A stretch of DNA of 64,000 nucleotides from CAZWSX01 sp964636985 (GTDB taxonomy: Bacteria > Planctomycetota > Planctomycetia > Pirellulales > Pirellulaceae), in contig CAZWSX010000020.1 in NCBI GenBank assembly GCA_964636985.1, forward strand, positions 1 to 64,000. The letters run 5' to 3'. The notes beneath the pieces were generated by a model, which did no database searches, was not told the DNA's origin, and saw only the letters and a program-made list of their open reading frames with translations. The position numbers and the translations under genes were made by a program. Of the stretch, positions 1 through 7,994 are shown in pieces (position 1 is the first letter of the stretch; each line of letters opens with the position of its first letter).

Positions 1-110
1 ATCGAACGAATGATGGTGGGCCAATCTGTTCACGCGGTTCGCGGACGACACCAAGCGATGCCAGTCGTTTGGTCACTCAGTCGGGGCTTCAATCTGTTGC
101 AGGTGTTGCT

Positions 111-2048
111 ATGCACGGTTTTGCAAGGACACAGCAAGTACGATTGCTTGCTGTTGCTTTTTTTGTGGCAGGGTCGCTGTCGCTAGGGATCGTCGCGCGG
201 GCAGCTGACAAGGTTCATGCTAACGGCGATGTCATCACCGCCTTGCGCGAATCGGTGGCAGACGAGGCACTTGGCGATGAAAAGGCGCGCACCGAGCGCC
301 TCGACAAGTTGATCGAGGCCAAGCCCGATGCTCCCGAACCTCGCTGGCAGCGCGGCCTGATCAAAACGGCCGACGGTTGGCGCGATGCGGCCGAATGTCG
401 AGAGGATGTCTCGGAGGTCGAAAAGAAGTACCTGGAACTGCGCGGCCGCACCGCGGACGAGGTGGGTGGCAACAAGCTGCTCGCTCAGTTCTGCCGCAAG
501 AACAATTTGGCGGACAACGCCAAGGGCCACTGGCGGCGTGTGCTCGACTTCCATCCCGACGATCTCGAAGCTCGCAAGGCGCTCGGGCACATTCGCTTCG
601 ACGACACGTGGACGACCAAAGACGAATCGAAACGGGTTGCGAAGGTACGCAAGGAATTCGCCTCCGCGGCGATGGGATGGTCCAAGAAGATTCCCGGTTG
701 GGTCACCGATTGGCATGGCTCCGACGCCAAGCGAAAGGCCAAAGCCCGCGAGAACTTGCTTTCCATTCGCGATGCGGCAGCGATTCAGTTTCTATACGGA
801 TCGCTGGCTTACCGCTCGGTCGACGACACGTTGTTGCTGCTAGAGATTCTCTGCCAGATTCCCGACATGGAGTCGACGCGGATTCTGGCCGAATACGCCG
901 TCCTCGATCAATCGCCGCAGGTCCTGGAGATCTGTAGCGAGGAACTCCGGAATCGCGACGAGCAATCGTACGTGCCGCAGCTTATGATCGGTTTGTCGGG
1001 GCCGATCACTTCTGAAACGCGGTTGGAGATCATTCCTCAAGTGGGACAGGTCTTCTACCGGCATGTGTTCGTGCGCGAAACGCAGTACGACCGGCAACGG
1101 CAGATTTACGCATCCGACTACGGGCAATTCGTCAACACGACTCCGGCCACGCGTCAGTATGTGTATTACCCTTTCGATGATCCGAACGACAACCTCGAGA
1201 ATGCCAAAAAACGCGCCGCCGAGGATACCGCCAAAATCGACGCCCTCAACAAGGTTGCGTTCAATACTCCCAACGGCGCCTTTATGGAAGAACTAGCGCT
1301 GACCACCATGAAGATGATGTTCCGCGAGCGGCAACGTTTGCTCCAGAACATGAACATCGAGGAGACCAACAACCGCATCTCCGTGTTGTTGGCTCGTGTC
1401 TTCGACGAGAACAACGGAACGCCGGAAGACTGGTGGAAGTGGTGGAACAACCGCCACGAAATGCAGCAAGCGTCTCAAAAGCCGTTAGCGACTCAAGTGC
1501 AATACCAGGTGAACATCGATGCCTTCCAGGTGCAGAACCGCGAACCGACGTTCCGCAACGGTCTTTCACAGTACCACTCGTGCTTCGTCGCCGGCACACC
1601 CGTTGTAACGCCACATGGAACGCGACCCATCGAAAGCCTCCGGACGGGCGACCTTGTTCTCTCGCAGAGTATCGAAACGGGCGAGATCGCGTGGAAGCCT
1701 GTCGTTCGCCCGACCACTCGGCCGACGACGGAAGTGTTGAAGATGACGATCGGCGACGAGTCGTTCGTGTGCACGCTCAAGCACCCGTTCTGGAAGGTGG
1801 GACGCGGTTGGGTGTGGGCAAAGGATCTTGCCGTAGGCGATTTGGTTCGCACCAGCAACGGCTCGCTTCCCATCGCCGATATCACGAGGCAGGCCAATGC
1901 TCCGGTGTACAACCTCGTCGTCGATGACTTTAGCACGTACTTCGTCGGCAAGAACCAAACGTTGACGCACGACATCACTTTCCGCGTTCCGACTTTGGCG
2001 ATTGCCCCCGGTGTATTCCCGGCGAAAGACGAAGTTGCTGCGAAGTAG
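111..2048 (+). CDS. Exported TPR/HEAT-like protein with C-terminal Hint domain (first of a tandem pair)
   Basis: A 645-residue protein with an N-terminal signal peptide or anchor (hydrophobic run VRLLAVAFFVAGSLSLGIV). A helical region (residues about 30-330) follows, with TPR-like pairs and a HEAT-like stretch. The C-terminus is a Hint domain from Cys491 (CFVAGTPVVTP) to the His620-Asp621 pair (LTHD), then a 24-residue tail. Hint domains use the first Cys for an N-to-S acyl shift and self-cleavage. Here the last position is Asp instead of the intein Asn, as in PT-HINT domains of secreted polymorphic proteins. No toxin domain follows. An in-frame TTG at 69 is possible, but ATG 111 directly precedes the signal peptide. 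The function is unknown, and self-processing at the envelope is inference. Confidence 0.8.
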   Translation: MHGFARTQQVRLLAVAFFVAGSLSLGIVARAADKVHANGDVITALRESVADEALGDEKARTERLDKLIEAKPDAPEPRWQRGLIKTADGWRDAAECREDVSEVEKKYLELRGRTADEVGGNKLLAQFCRKNNLADNAKGHWRRVLDFHPDDLEARKALGHIRFDDTWTTKDESKRVAKVRKEFASAAMGWSKKIPGWVTDWHGSDAKRKAKARENLLSIRDAAAIQFLYGSLAYRSVDDTLLLLEILCQIPDMESTRILAEYAVLDQSPQVLEICSEELRNRDEQSYVPQLMIGLSGPITSETRLEIIPQVGQVFYRHVFVRETQYDRQRQIYASDYGQFVNTTPATRQYVYYPFDDPNDNLENAKKRAAEDTAKIDALNKVAFNTPNGAFMEELALTTMKMMFRERQRLLQNMNIEETNNRISVLLARVFDENNGTPEDWWKWWNNRHEMQQASQKPLATQVQYQVNIDAFQVQNREPTFRNGLSQYHSCFVAGTPVVTPHGTRPIESLRTGDLVLSQSIETGEIAWKPVVRPTTRPTTEVLKMTIGDESFVCTLKHPFWKVGRGWVWAKDLAVGDLVRTSNGSLPIADITRQANAPVYNLVVDDFSTYFVGKNQTLTHDITFRVPTLAIAPGVFPAKDEVAAK

Positions 2049-2120
2049 ATGTGTTCCCGCGCCAAGCCTGCCAGCGCTCGGCGGTCGAATGTGGTTTTGA
2101 CTCTTAAATCAAGGTGTCCT

Positions 2121-4094
2121 ATGCCTCGCTCTATGAAAATGTCCTATGGACGATGGTTCGCGGTCGGACTCTTCGTACTTGGTGCTTTTCCATCGGCGAC
2201 GCTCGTGCGTGCCGTTGATAGAAACGACGAAACCACTGAGCCCGCCGCCAAATCAGACACGCTCGCGAATACCTTGCGCGAGTCAGTAGCCGACGAAGTA
2301 GTCGGCGATGAGAAGGCGCGCGCCGCAAAGTTGAATGCGGTCATTGACGCTCAACCCGATGCCGCCGCAGCACACTGGCAGCGAGGCCAGATGAAGACCG
2401 CGGACGGCTGGTGCGACGCGGCGGATTGTGAGGTTCAAGTCTCGGAAGCAGAAAAGAAGTATCGTGAGCTGCGCGAACGCGTTGCCGACGACTTCACCGG
2501 CAACAAGCAGTTGGCTCGCTTCTGCCAAAAGAACAAGTTGATGGATAATGCTCGCGGTCACTGGCAACGCGTGCTCACTTTCGTTCCCAACGATGCCGAC
2601 GCTCGCAAGGCGCTGGCGCACGTCCTGTTCGAAGGTACATGGACCACCAAGGAAGACGTGAAACGCGTCGAAAAAGTGCGCAAAGAGTACAACACTTCCT
2701 TGACGGCCTGGTCCAAGAAGATTCCCGGGTGGATCAACGACTGGCGGAGCGAAAAGGGAGAGCGAAAAGAGAAGGGTCGCGAGAATCTCCTCACCATCCG
2801 CGACGCGGCGGCGATCCCTTTGCTGCGGGCCGGACTGGCGTATCGCGCGGAGGACGACACCGTCTTGCTCATTGAAATCTTGCGTAACATTCCCGACGTG
2901 AGCGCGACGCGCCTGATTGCCGAGACCGCAGTTACGAACCAGTCGCCCCAGATACTTGAGATGTGTGTGGAGGAATTGAAGAACCGGGATGAAAACGCCT
3001 TCGTGCCCCAATTGCTCTTAGGGTTGTCTAGCCCGATTACGTCCGAAATGCGTCTGGAAATGAACCCCAATACTTGCCGCATACTTTACCGCCACGTCTT
3101 TACGCGAGAAGGGCAGTTCGCGCGCCAGGTCGAAGCAGTTGGTCGCGATTACGGCGCCTACGCGGTGCCGCAGATCCTAGTTCAAGACCCCGACGACCCG
3201 TGGTTAAAGGGCGCTTGGTTGACCGGGCCTGCGGTGATGGGAACGAAGGAAGAACTGGATCGTAACATCGCGCTGCAACGAAAGTTGTTTGGAAGTGTCG
3301 AGCAACAACAGGACTCTCAATTTGCGTATCGGATGGCACAAGCGATGGCAGCGGCAATGAATCGGGAACGGCTCAAGGCCATGGAAAATATGTCGATCGA
3401 GGAGACAAACCGCCGCATCTCGTTAGTGCTCTCCAAGGTATTCGACGAGAATCAAGGTGCCCCGGACCAATGGTGGTCTTGGTGGAACCAACGGCACGAG
3501 ACCACACAAAATTCTCAGAAGCCGACTCGCACGCAAGTTCAGTACGACCAGGTTGTTGATGGCGTTCAATCTGGCCAGACCATATCGGTCCAGGATGCCC
3601 GCGACCAAGGCCTGCTTCGGCATGGCTGTTTTGTTGCAGGAACTCCTGTCGCCACGCCCGAAGGCTTGAAGCCGATCGAATCGATGAAAACCGGCGATCT
3701 CGTCCTCTCGCAAGATATCGAGACAGGCGAAATCACTTGGAAGCCTGTGATTCAGCCCACGAAGCGGAAGGCAACGGAAATCTTGAAGTTGACCATCGGC
3801 GACGAGTCGGTTGCCTGCTCTCTCAAGCATCCGTTCTGGAAGACCGGACGTGGATGGACTTGGGCAAAGGATCTCGCCGTCGGCGATCTGGTCCGCACCA
3901 GCAATGGTTCGCTTCCCGTTACTGAAATCGAGACCCAACCAGATGCTCCAGTGTTCAATCTGGTGGTGTCCGATTCCAGCACGTATTTCGTTGGCAAGAA
4001 CCGGGCGCTCACTCACGACATTACATTCCGAACGCCAACATTTGCGATCGTTCCAGGCGTAAAGCCCGCGAACGACGAAGTTGCTGCGAAGTAG
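2121..4094 (+). CDS. Exported TPR/HEAT-like protein with C-terminal Hint domain (second of a tandem pair)
   Basis: A 657-residue paralogue of the gene just upstream, with the same order: signal peptide, charged helical repeats, Gln-rich linker, then a Hint domain from Cys503 (CFVAGTPVATP) to His632-Asp633, and a tail of the pattern ITFR-PT-AI-PGV-PA-DEVAAK. The tail is nearly identical in the two proteins, so it is probably constrained. The reading frame is open back to an ATG at 2049 that abuts the previous stop, but ATG 2121 gives a normal signal peptide (WFAVGLFVLGAFPSATLV). The 72-base gap suggests co-transcription. A strong terminator follows. This looks like a tandem duplication that has diverged mostly in the middle linker. 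Confidence 0.8.
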   Translation: MPRSMKMSYGRWFAVGLFVLGAFPSATLVRAVDRNDETTEPAAKSDTLANTLRESVADEVVGDEKARAAKLNAVIDAQPDAAAAHWQRGQMKTADGWCDAADCEVQVSEAEKKYRELRERVADDFTGNKQLARFCQKNKLMDNARGHWQRVLTFVPNDADARKALAHVLFEGTWTTKEDVKRVEKVRKEYNTSLTAWSKKIPGWINDWRSEKGERKEKGRENLLTIRDAAAIPLLRAGLAYRAEDDTVLLIEILRNIPDVSATRLIAETAVTNQSPQILEMCVEELKNRDENAFVPQLLLGLSSPITSEMRLEMNPNTCRILYRHVFTREGQFARQVEAVGRDYGAYAVPQILVQDPDDPWLKGAWLTGPAVMGTKEELDRNIALQRKLFGSVEQQQDSQFAYRMAQAMAAAMNRERLKAMENMSIEETNRRISLVLSKVFDENQGAPDQWWSWWNQRHETTQNSQKPTRTQVQYDQVVDGVQSGQTISVQDARDQGLLRHGCFVAGTPVATPEGLKPIESMKTGDLVLSQDIETGEITWKPVIQPTKRKATEILKLTIGDESVACSLKHPFWKTGRGWTWAKDLAVGDLVRTSNGSLPVTEIETQPDAPVFNLVVSDSSTYFVGKNRALTHDITFRTPTFAIVPGVKPANDEVAAK

Positions 4095-4121
4095 CGATCG
4101 AGCAGACAACGCAGCAGCTAG

Positions 4122-4157
4122 AGGCGTTTCGCGGAAGCGAGACGCCTTTATTTTTTT
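4122..4157. terminator. Bidirectional intrinsic terminator between the Hint pair and the LRR gene
   Basis: An 11-bp stem (AGGCGTTTCGC with GCGAGACGCCT, one G-U pair) closes a GGAA tetraloop and is followed on the + strand by TTTATTTTTTT. It lies between convergent genes, and the minus-strand gene stops at 4148 inside it. Confidence 0.85.
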
Positions 4158-5545
4158 GCGACCTTTTGAAGGTCCATCTTCGTGCGATGCCGCACGTCGC
4201 AGTGAGGCAACTGCGTGCGCAATTGTGCGACTGCCTCGCTGGTGACTTTGTGGCATTCCAGAACCAAGACTTTCAGGTTTCGCATCCGGGCGAGTGGTGA
4301 GACGGCCTCATCCGTTATTCCGTCGTTGCCCATGAGGACGAGCGTCTGGAGGCCGTGGGCGCCAGCAAGAGCGGCGATACCTTCCCCAGTGAACTGCTCG
4401 CAAAAGGAAAGGTCCAATTTGCGAAGTCTCGGCAGCGTCGCCAGCTTTTGCAGCAGATGATCGTCAACCTGCTGCGAAAACCGGAGGTCGAGACTCTCCA
4501 GCCGTGTCATACCGGCAATCTTGTACAGGCCTTCGCGCGTCACACCTCTTACTCCAGCCGACATGTTTTCCATGGCGTATTCAATATCGACGGCCTGTTG
4601 CGCGAGCGTACGCAGGAAGAATCGGAAAAAGGTGTCGCCGAGATACGAACGAGGGAGTTCCTGCGCGCGGCATTGTGCCCAGTCGAGCAGGAGGGTAGTT
4701 CCTGCTACGGCAAGCGATTTAAGATTCGGCAAGGATGCAATGGTTTCCACCAGCGTATCCGTAACGTACGGGCAATAGCTGATGTCGAGATGCTCGAGAC
4801 CGGGCAGCGATGCCAGGGTTGTCGATAGTTCGTCGGTCATCCAATCGATGCTCGCCACGCTTAGATGATTCAGCGAGGGGATTCGCGACAATGGACGCAA
4901 GGCGGTCATCGACATCCCAGGACAGCCTTCGATCGTCAATCGCTCCAAAGCTTCCAGTTTGCTCAAGCTTTGAATCGCGGCGTTGGTGAGCTGCGTGCAA
5001 CGCGATAGGTCGACCGACTTCAGCGTGCCGATCTTGGAGATCGCGTTGACGCCGTGATTCGACAAGGCCCCCCAGTCGCCACAATCCACGGCCCTTAGCA
5101 CCGGCAGATTGCGAAGGCGATGGAGCGTGTCGTCGCTGATGTCACTTGTCGACGATAGGGCAACTTCGCTCAGTCGCTGGGCTTCGCCCACCATCGAGAG
5201 GCCCAGGGCGCCACGTGTGATCAGTCCATTCACCCAGCCCTCTTTGAATAGTGACTCGCCTCTCCCCATCGAGTTTTGATCCCATTCGATGCAGAGTCTG
5301 CCTTCCTTATTGCGGAGCCACATCGGGCCGTCGAGACCGAGCCAGTCGTCACCCCAGCGTCGTAGCCATGGTTTTATGTCCGAACGCGTTACTGCCAAGC
5401 GGTAAAGTTCTGCTCGTGCGTCGCCATGCTCCTCGAGCCAGTCGGCCAGAATCAATCGTAATTCGATGTTCCACGGTTCTTCGGCGCAGGATGCCAGAAG
5501 GGCGTCGAGGTGGTGGTCGTCGGCCGGCGAAATGAAATAGGGCAC
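4148..5545 (-). CDS. TIGR02996-type leucine-rich repeat protein
   Basis: A 465-residue protein starting at GTG (5545). Residues 8-50 match the planctomycete repeat-companion domain TIGR02996 (LRLILADWLEEHGDARAELY). The rest is mostly LRRs of the cysteine-containing/RI-like type, for example LNHLSVASIDWMTDELS and LEHLDISYCPYVTDTLVE. There is no signal peptide or membrane segment, so a cytoplasmic binding role is likely. The ligand is unknown. This family is greatly expanded in Gemmata, Pirellula and relatives. It ends on the bidirectional terminator. Confidence 0.8.
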   Translation of the reverse strand: MPYFISPADDHHLDALLASCAEEPWNIELRLILADWLEEHGDARAELYRLAVTRSDIKPWLRRWGDDWLGLDGPMWLRNKEGRLCIEWDQNSMGRGESLFKEGWVNGLITRGALGLSMVGEAQRLSEVALSSTSDISDDTLHRLRNLPVLRAVDCGDWGALSNHGVNAISKIGTLKSVDLSRCTQLTNAAIQSLSKLEALERLTIEGCPGMSMTALRPLSRIPSLNHLSVASIDWMTDELSTTLASLPGLEHLDISYCPYVTDTLVETIASLPNLKSLAVAGTTLLLDWAQCRAQELPRSYLGDTFFRFFLRTLAQQAVDIEYAMENMSAGVRGVTREGLYKIAGMTRLESLDLRFSQQVDDHLLQKLATLPRLRKLDLSFCEQFTGEGIAALAGAHGLQTLVLMGNDGITDEAVSPLARMRNLKVLVLECHKVTSEAVAQLRTQLPHCDVRHRTKMDLQKVAKK

Positions 5546-5575
5546 GCGTTGAATTCAGAAATGCAAAATACAAGT

Positions 5576-5599
5576 GACGGGCAGGATTGTCCGTTCTAC
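5576..5599 (-). repeat. Dispersed hairpin repeat, copy A
   Basis: On the minus strand it reads GTAGAACGGACAATCCTG followed by CCCGTC, a variant of the palindrome GACGGACA-ATCC-TGTCCGTC. Its first bases include the TAG stop of the nucleosidase gene (5596-5598). Three other copies are at 7850, 30972 and 35377. Confidence 0.7.
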
Positions 5600-6498
5600 G
5601 GAGTCTTCAATTCGCGCAGCATGGAGACGATGAACTTTGCCAGGCGCTGGCTGGCTTTGACGCTATCCAGGTGGAGTTGCCACAGGCCTTTCGCAGCGGA
5701 GAAGCGGCCCATCACCGCGCCGGCGGCGGCGCCCAGTTTTGCCGCGAGCGACTTTTGATTGAGCAGACGCTCGATCTCCGGCGGTAAGTCGTCTTCGACT
5801 GCGTCGCTGATGATTCGAATCGATAGCAACTGCGCACCGTGCCTTTGGCACGCGGCAGCGATCGCGTAGGTCTCCATGTCGCACGCCACGGCTCCCGTCC
5901 GCTCGCCGGCCGCTCGCTTTTCGCTTTCCTTCCCAAGCACTTTGCCGACTGTGACAAGCCGTCCGATATGAACCGATCGCCCCATCGTGCTGGGATCGAA
6001 TTTCCAGCCTAAGTCGATGGGCTCCTGAATACCGTCGGCCGATGCCACGTCGCAGGCGATGTCGCTCGCGATCAGGAAATGACCTCGTCGCAAGGGCTCG
6101 GCGAGTCCTCCGGCAAAACCTGCTGACACTACCCAGCGCGGCTTGTGCAACTTGATCGACTCTTCGACAGCGATCGCGGCCGCCTTCATGCCGACGCCAG
6201 TATCGATCACGACGACGCGCTGGGAATCTTGCTCCTCGGCGATTTGCAGAAGGCCGTCATATTCGAAAAACGATTCGCACCTCGTTTTGGTGAGCTTGGT
6301 CATTTGGTCGACCAGGGCGCCTGACTCTGCCCCCAGTGCGAACAAAATCAAGATGTCTGCCGGCAACTGGACTGGCGTCTCCGGAGAAGCCAGCACCTCG
6401 CGCTGGATCGATTCTTTTGCCGCAGACGTGACCTGGCGGCGGACTTCTGGGAGGACCGTTTCACGCAAAAAGAGGTCGGCTAACAACCGGAGCCACAT
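5596..6498 (-). CDS. Nucleoside phosphorylase/nucleosidase family protein (MTA/SAH nucleosidase-like)
   Basis: A 300-residue protein with the purine/uridine phosphorylase fold: ILILFALGAESGALVD near the N-terminal third, VVIDTGVGMKAAAIAVE, the Gly-rich VVSAGFAGGLAEPLRRGHFL, ACDMETYAIAAACQRHGAQL (the Met-Glu pair that binds ribose) and a later SDA motif (IISDAVED) with the catalytic Asp position. It has an N-terminal helical extension of about 45 residues that is not part of the core. The substrate cannot be told from sequence: methylthioadenosine, futalosine, or a hopanoid intermediate (HpnG-like) are all possible. ATG 6498 is chosen; a TTG at 6516 is in frame. The stop overlaps a dispersed repeat. 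Confidence 0.75.
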   Translation of the reverse strand: MWLRLLADLFLRETVLPEVRRQVTSAAKESIQREVLASPETPVQLPADILILFALGAESGALVDQMTKLTKTRCESFFEYDGLLQIAEEQDSQRVVVIDTGVGMKAAAIAVEESIKLHKPRWVVSAGFAGGLAEPLRRGHFLIASDIACDVASADGIQEPIDLGWKFDPSTMGRSVHIGRLVTVGKVLGKESEKRAAGERTGAVACDMETYAIAAACQRHGAQLLSIRIISDAVEDDLPPEIERLLNQKSLAAKLGAAAGAVMGRFSAAKGLWQLHLDSVKASQRLAKFIVSMLRELKTP

Positions 6499-6811
6499 CG
6501 GGATTTGATCAGTCAAAAAGAGAAAAGGTAGCGAACCTGCCGGAGATCATTCCGTCAATCTACCACCGACCGTCCCGTAAGGCGGGGCATTACGGAGAAA
6601 TCGCCGCCACCCGCAAGGTCTAACATCCCGGCAATTTGCGGTTAAGGGTGGGGTTTTGACGAGCGCCGCGACGATTCGGATGGTCTGGAGTATATTAGGG
6701 AGCTTGCCTCAGCCGAAAACGACCCGTCGTAAGGGCCGCGGCCGGGCGAGACGTGTTTGACGCACCTGGGGATGTTCCAAGGACGTCGTTTTTTCAACAA
6801 GGGTTCGTTTG
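6499..6811. other. Divergent intergenic region, nucleosidase/asd
   Basis: About 310 bases between divergent genes. GC-rich stretches could fold (6562-6600 and 6719-6760), but I recognise no riboswitch and no well-spaced -35/-10 pair. TTGACG at 6656 and TATATT at 6691 are 29 bases apart, too far to be one promoter. Confidence 0.5.
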
Positions 6812-7837
6812 GTGTACGAGAATCTTGCCGTCGTTGGCGCCACCGGCGCCGTGGGTCGCATCGCATTGCAATGTATCACGGAGCGGAAGCTCCCATACAA
6901 AACAATCAAGTTCATCGCGTCGAAACGCTCGGCCGGAACGAAGATCGATTTCCAAGGCAAAACGTACACAGTCGAAGAAATCTGCCCGCAAGCGTTCGAA
7001 GGAGTCGATCTGGCGATCGCCAGCACGCCCGACGAAGTCGCCCGTGATTTTTGCCCCTATGCCGCCGAAAAAGGGACGCTCGTCGTGGACGAGAGCGGTT
7101 ACTGGCGGATGGACCCGCGTGTTCCACTGGTTGTTCCCGAAGTGAATCCCGGCGATGTTCACAAGGCCGAGATCGGCATCATCAGCAGCCCTAACTGCTC
7201 GACCACGCAGATGGTCGTCGCCCTCAAGCCGCTGCACGACGCTGCCCGCGTGAAACGCGTTGTGGTGAGCACCTATCAAGCTACCAGCGGTGCTGGGGTG
7301 GTCGGACAAGAAGACCTCGATCAAGGAACGCGGGCCGCCATCAATGGTGAGGCCTACAAGTACCAAACGTTCAAGCACCCGATCGCGTTCAATCTGATCC
7401 CGCAGATCGGCGGACCGAAGTACGAGGGCTACACCTCGGAAGAAATGAAGATGGTCTACGAGACCCACAAGATTTTGGGTGACAACACCATCAAGGTGTG
7501 CCCAACAGCGGTTCGCGTACCGGTGAGCAACTGCCACAGCGAAAGCATCCTGGTCGAGACCGAACGCAAGCTGACCGTGGCCGACGCGCGTAAGTTGTTC
7601 GAATCGTTCCCCGGTATCACGGTGATCGATGACCTGTCGGCAGGCGTCTATCCGATGCCAAAAGACTCCAACGGGAAAGACGAAGTCTTCATCGGTCGCA
7701 TTCGCGAAGACCTGTCGAGCCCCAACGGCATCGCCTTCTGGTGCGTGAGCGACAACCTTCGTAAAGGCGCTGCCACCAACGCAGTCCAAATCGCCGAACT
7801 GCTGATGAAGAGCACGGTCCCCGTCGGAGCGAAGTAA
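6812..7837 (+). CDS. asd: Aspartate-semialdehyde dehydrogenase
   Basis: Catalyses NADPH-dependent reduction of aspartyl phosphate to aspartate semialdehyde, the branch point to lysine/diaminopimelate, threonine and methionine. The 341-residue protein begins with the nucleotide-binding motif VVGATGAVGRIAL. It contains the catalytic-Cys motif SSPNCSTTQM (Cys129) and the later VRVPVSNCHSESILVE segment typical of the family. Start: GTG 6812 has AAGGG 8 bases upstream; a TTG immediately before it (6809) is the alternative. It is transcribed alone and followed by a hairpin repeat and terminator-like stems. Confidence 0.95.
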   Translation: MYENLAVVGATGAVGRIALQCITERKLPYKTIKFIASKRSAGTKIDFQGKTYTVEEICPQAFEGVDLAIASTPDEVARDFCPYAAEKGTLVVDESGYWRMDPRVPLVVPEVNPGDVHKAEIGIISSPNCSTTQMVVALKPLHDAARVKRVVVSTYQATSGAGVVGQEDLDQGTRAAINGEAYKYQTFKHPIAFNLIPQIGGPKYEGYTSEEMKMVYETHKILGDNTIKVCPTAVRVPVSNCHSESILVETERKLTVADARKLFESFPGITVIDDLSAGVYPMPKDSNGKDEVFIGRIREDLSSPNGIAFWCVSDNLRKGAATNAVQIAELLMKSTVPVGAK

Positions 7838-7849
7838 GCTCAAGAGCCA

Positions 7850-7872
7850 TAGGACGGACAATCATGCCCGTC
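7850..7872 (+). repeat. Dispersed hairpin repeat, copy B
   Basis: TAGGACGGACAATCATG followed by CCCGTC, 12 bases after the asd stop. It is the same element as copies A, C and D, with two changes that weaken the palindrome. Confidence 0.7.
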
Positions 7873-7882
7873 AAGAAAACAG

Positions 7883-7940
7883 GTGTTGCATAGCAACACT
7901 CCGCATTCACACAGGCGACCGCAGGGTCGCCTGTGGCGTT
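7883..7940. terminator. Two stacked hairpins between convergent asd and TolC-like genes
   Basis: GTGTTGC-ATA-GCAACAC (7883-7899) is followed by a perfect 10-bp stem CACAGGCGAC / GTCGCCTGTG (7910-7935, loop CGCAGG) and GCGTTTCTAG. The position between convergent genes fits a bidirectional terminator, although the T-run is short. Confidence 0.6.
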
Positions 7941-7994
7941 TCTAGACCAAGAGTCGATTTCGGGACCTGGTGAGCCACGCTGGTTCTCACTCAG

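Noticed and set aside
6656..6696. TTGACG and TATATT as the asd promoter
   Set aside because: The spacer would be 29 bases, far from 16-18.
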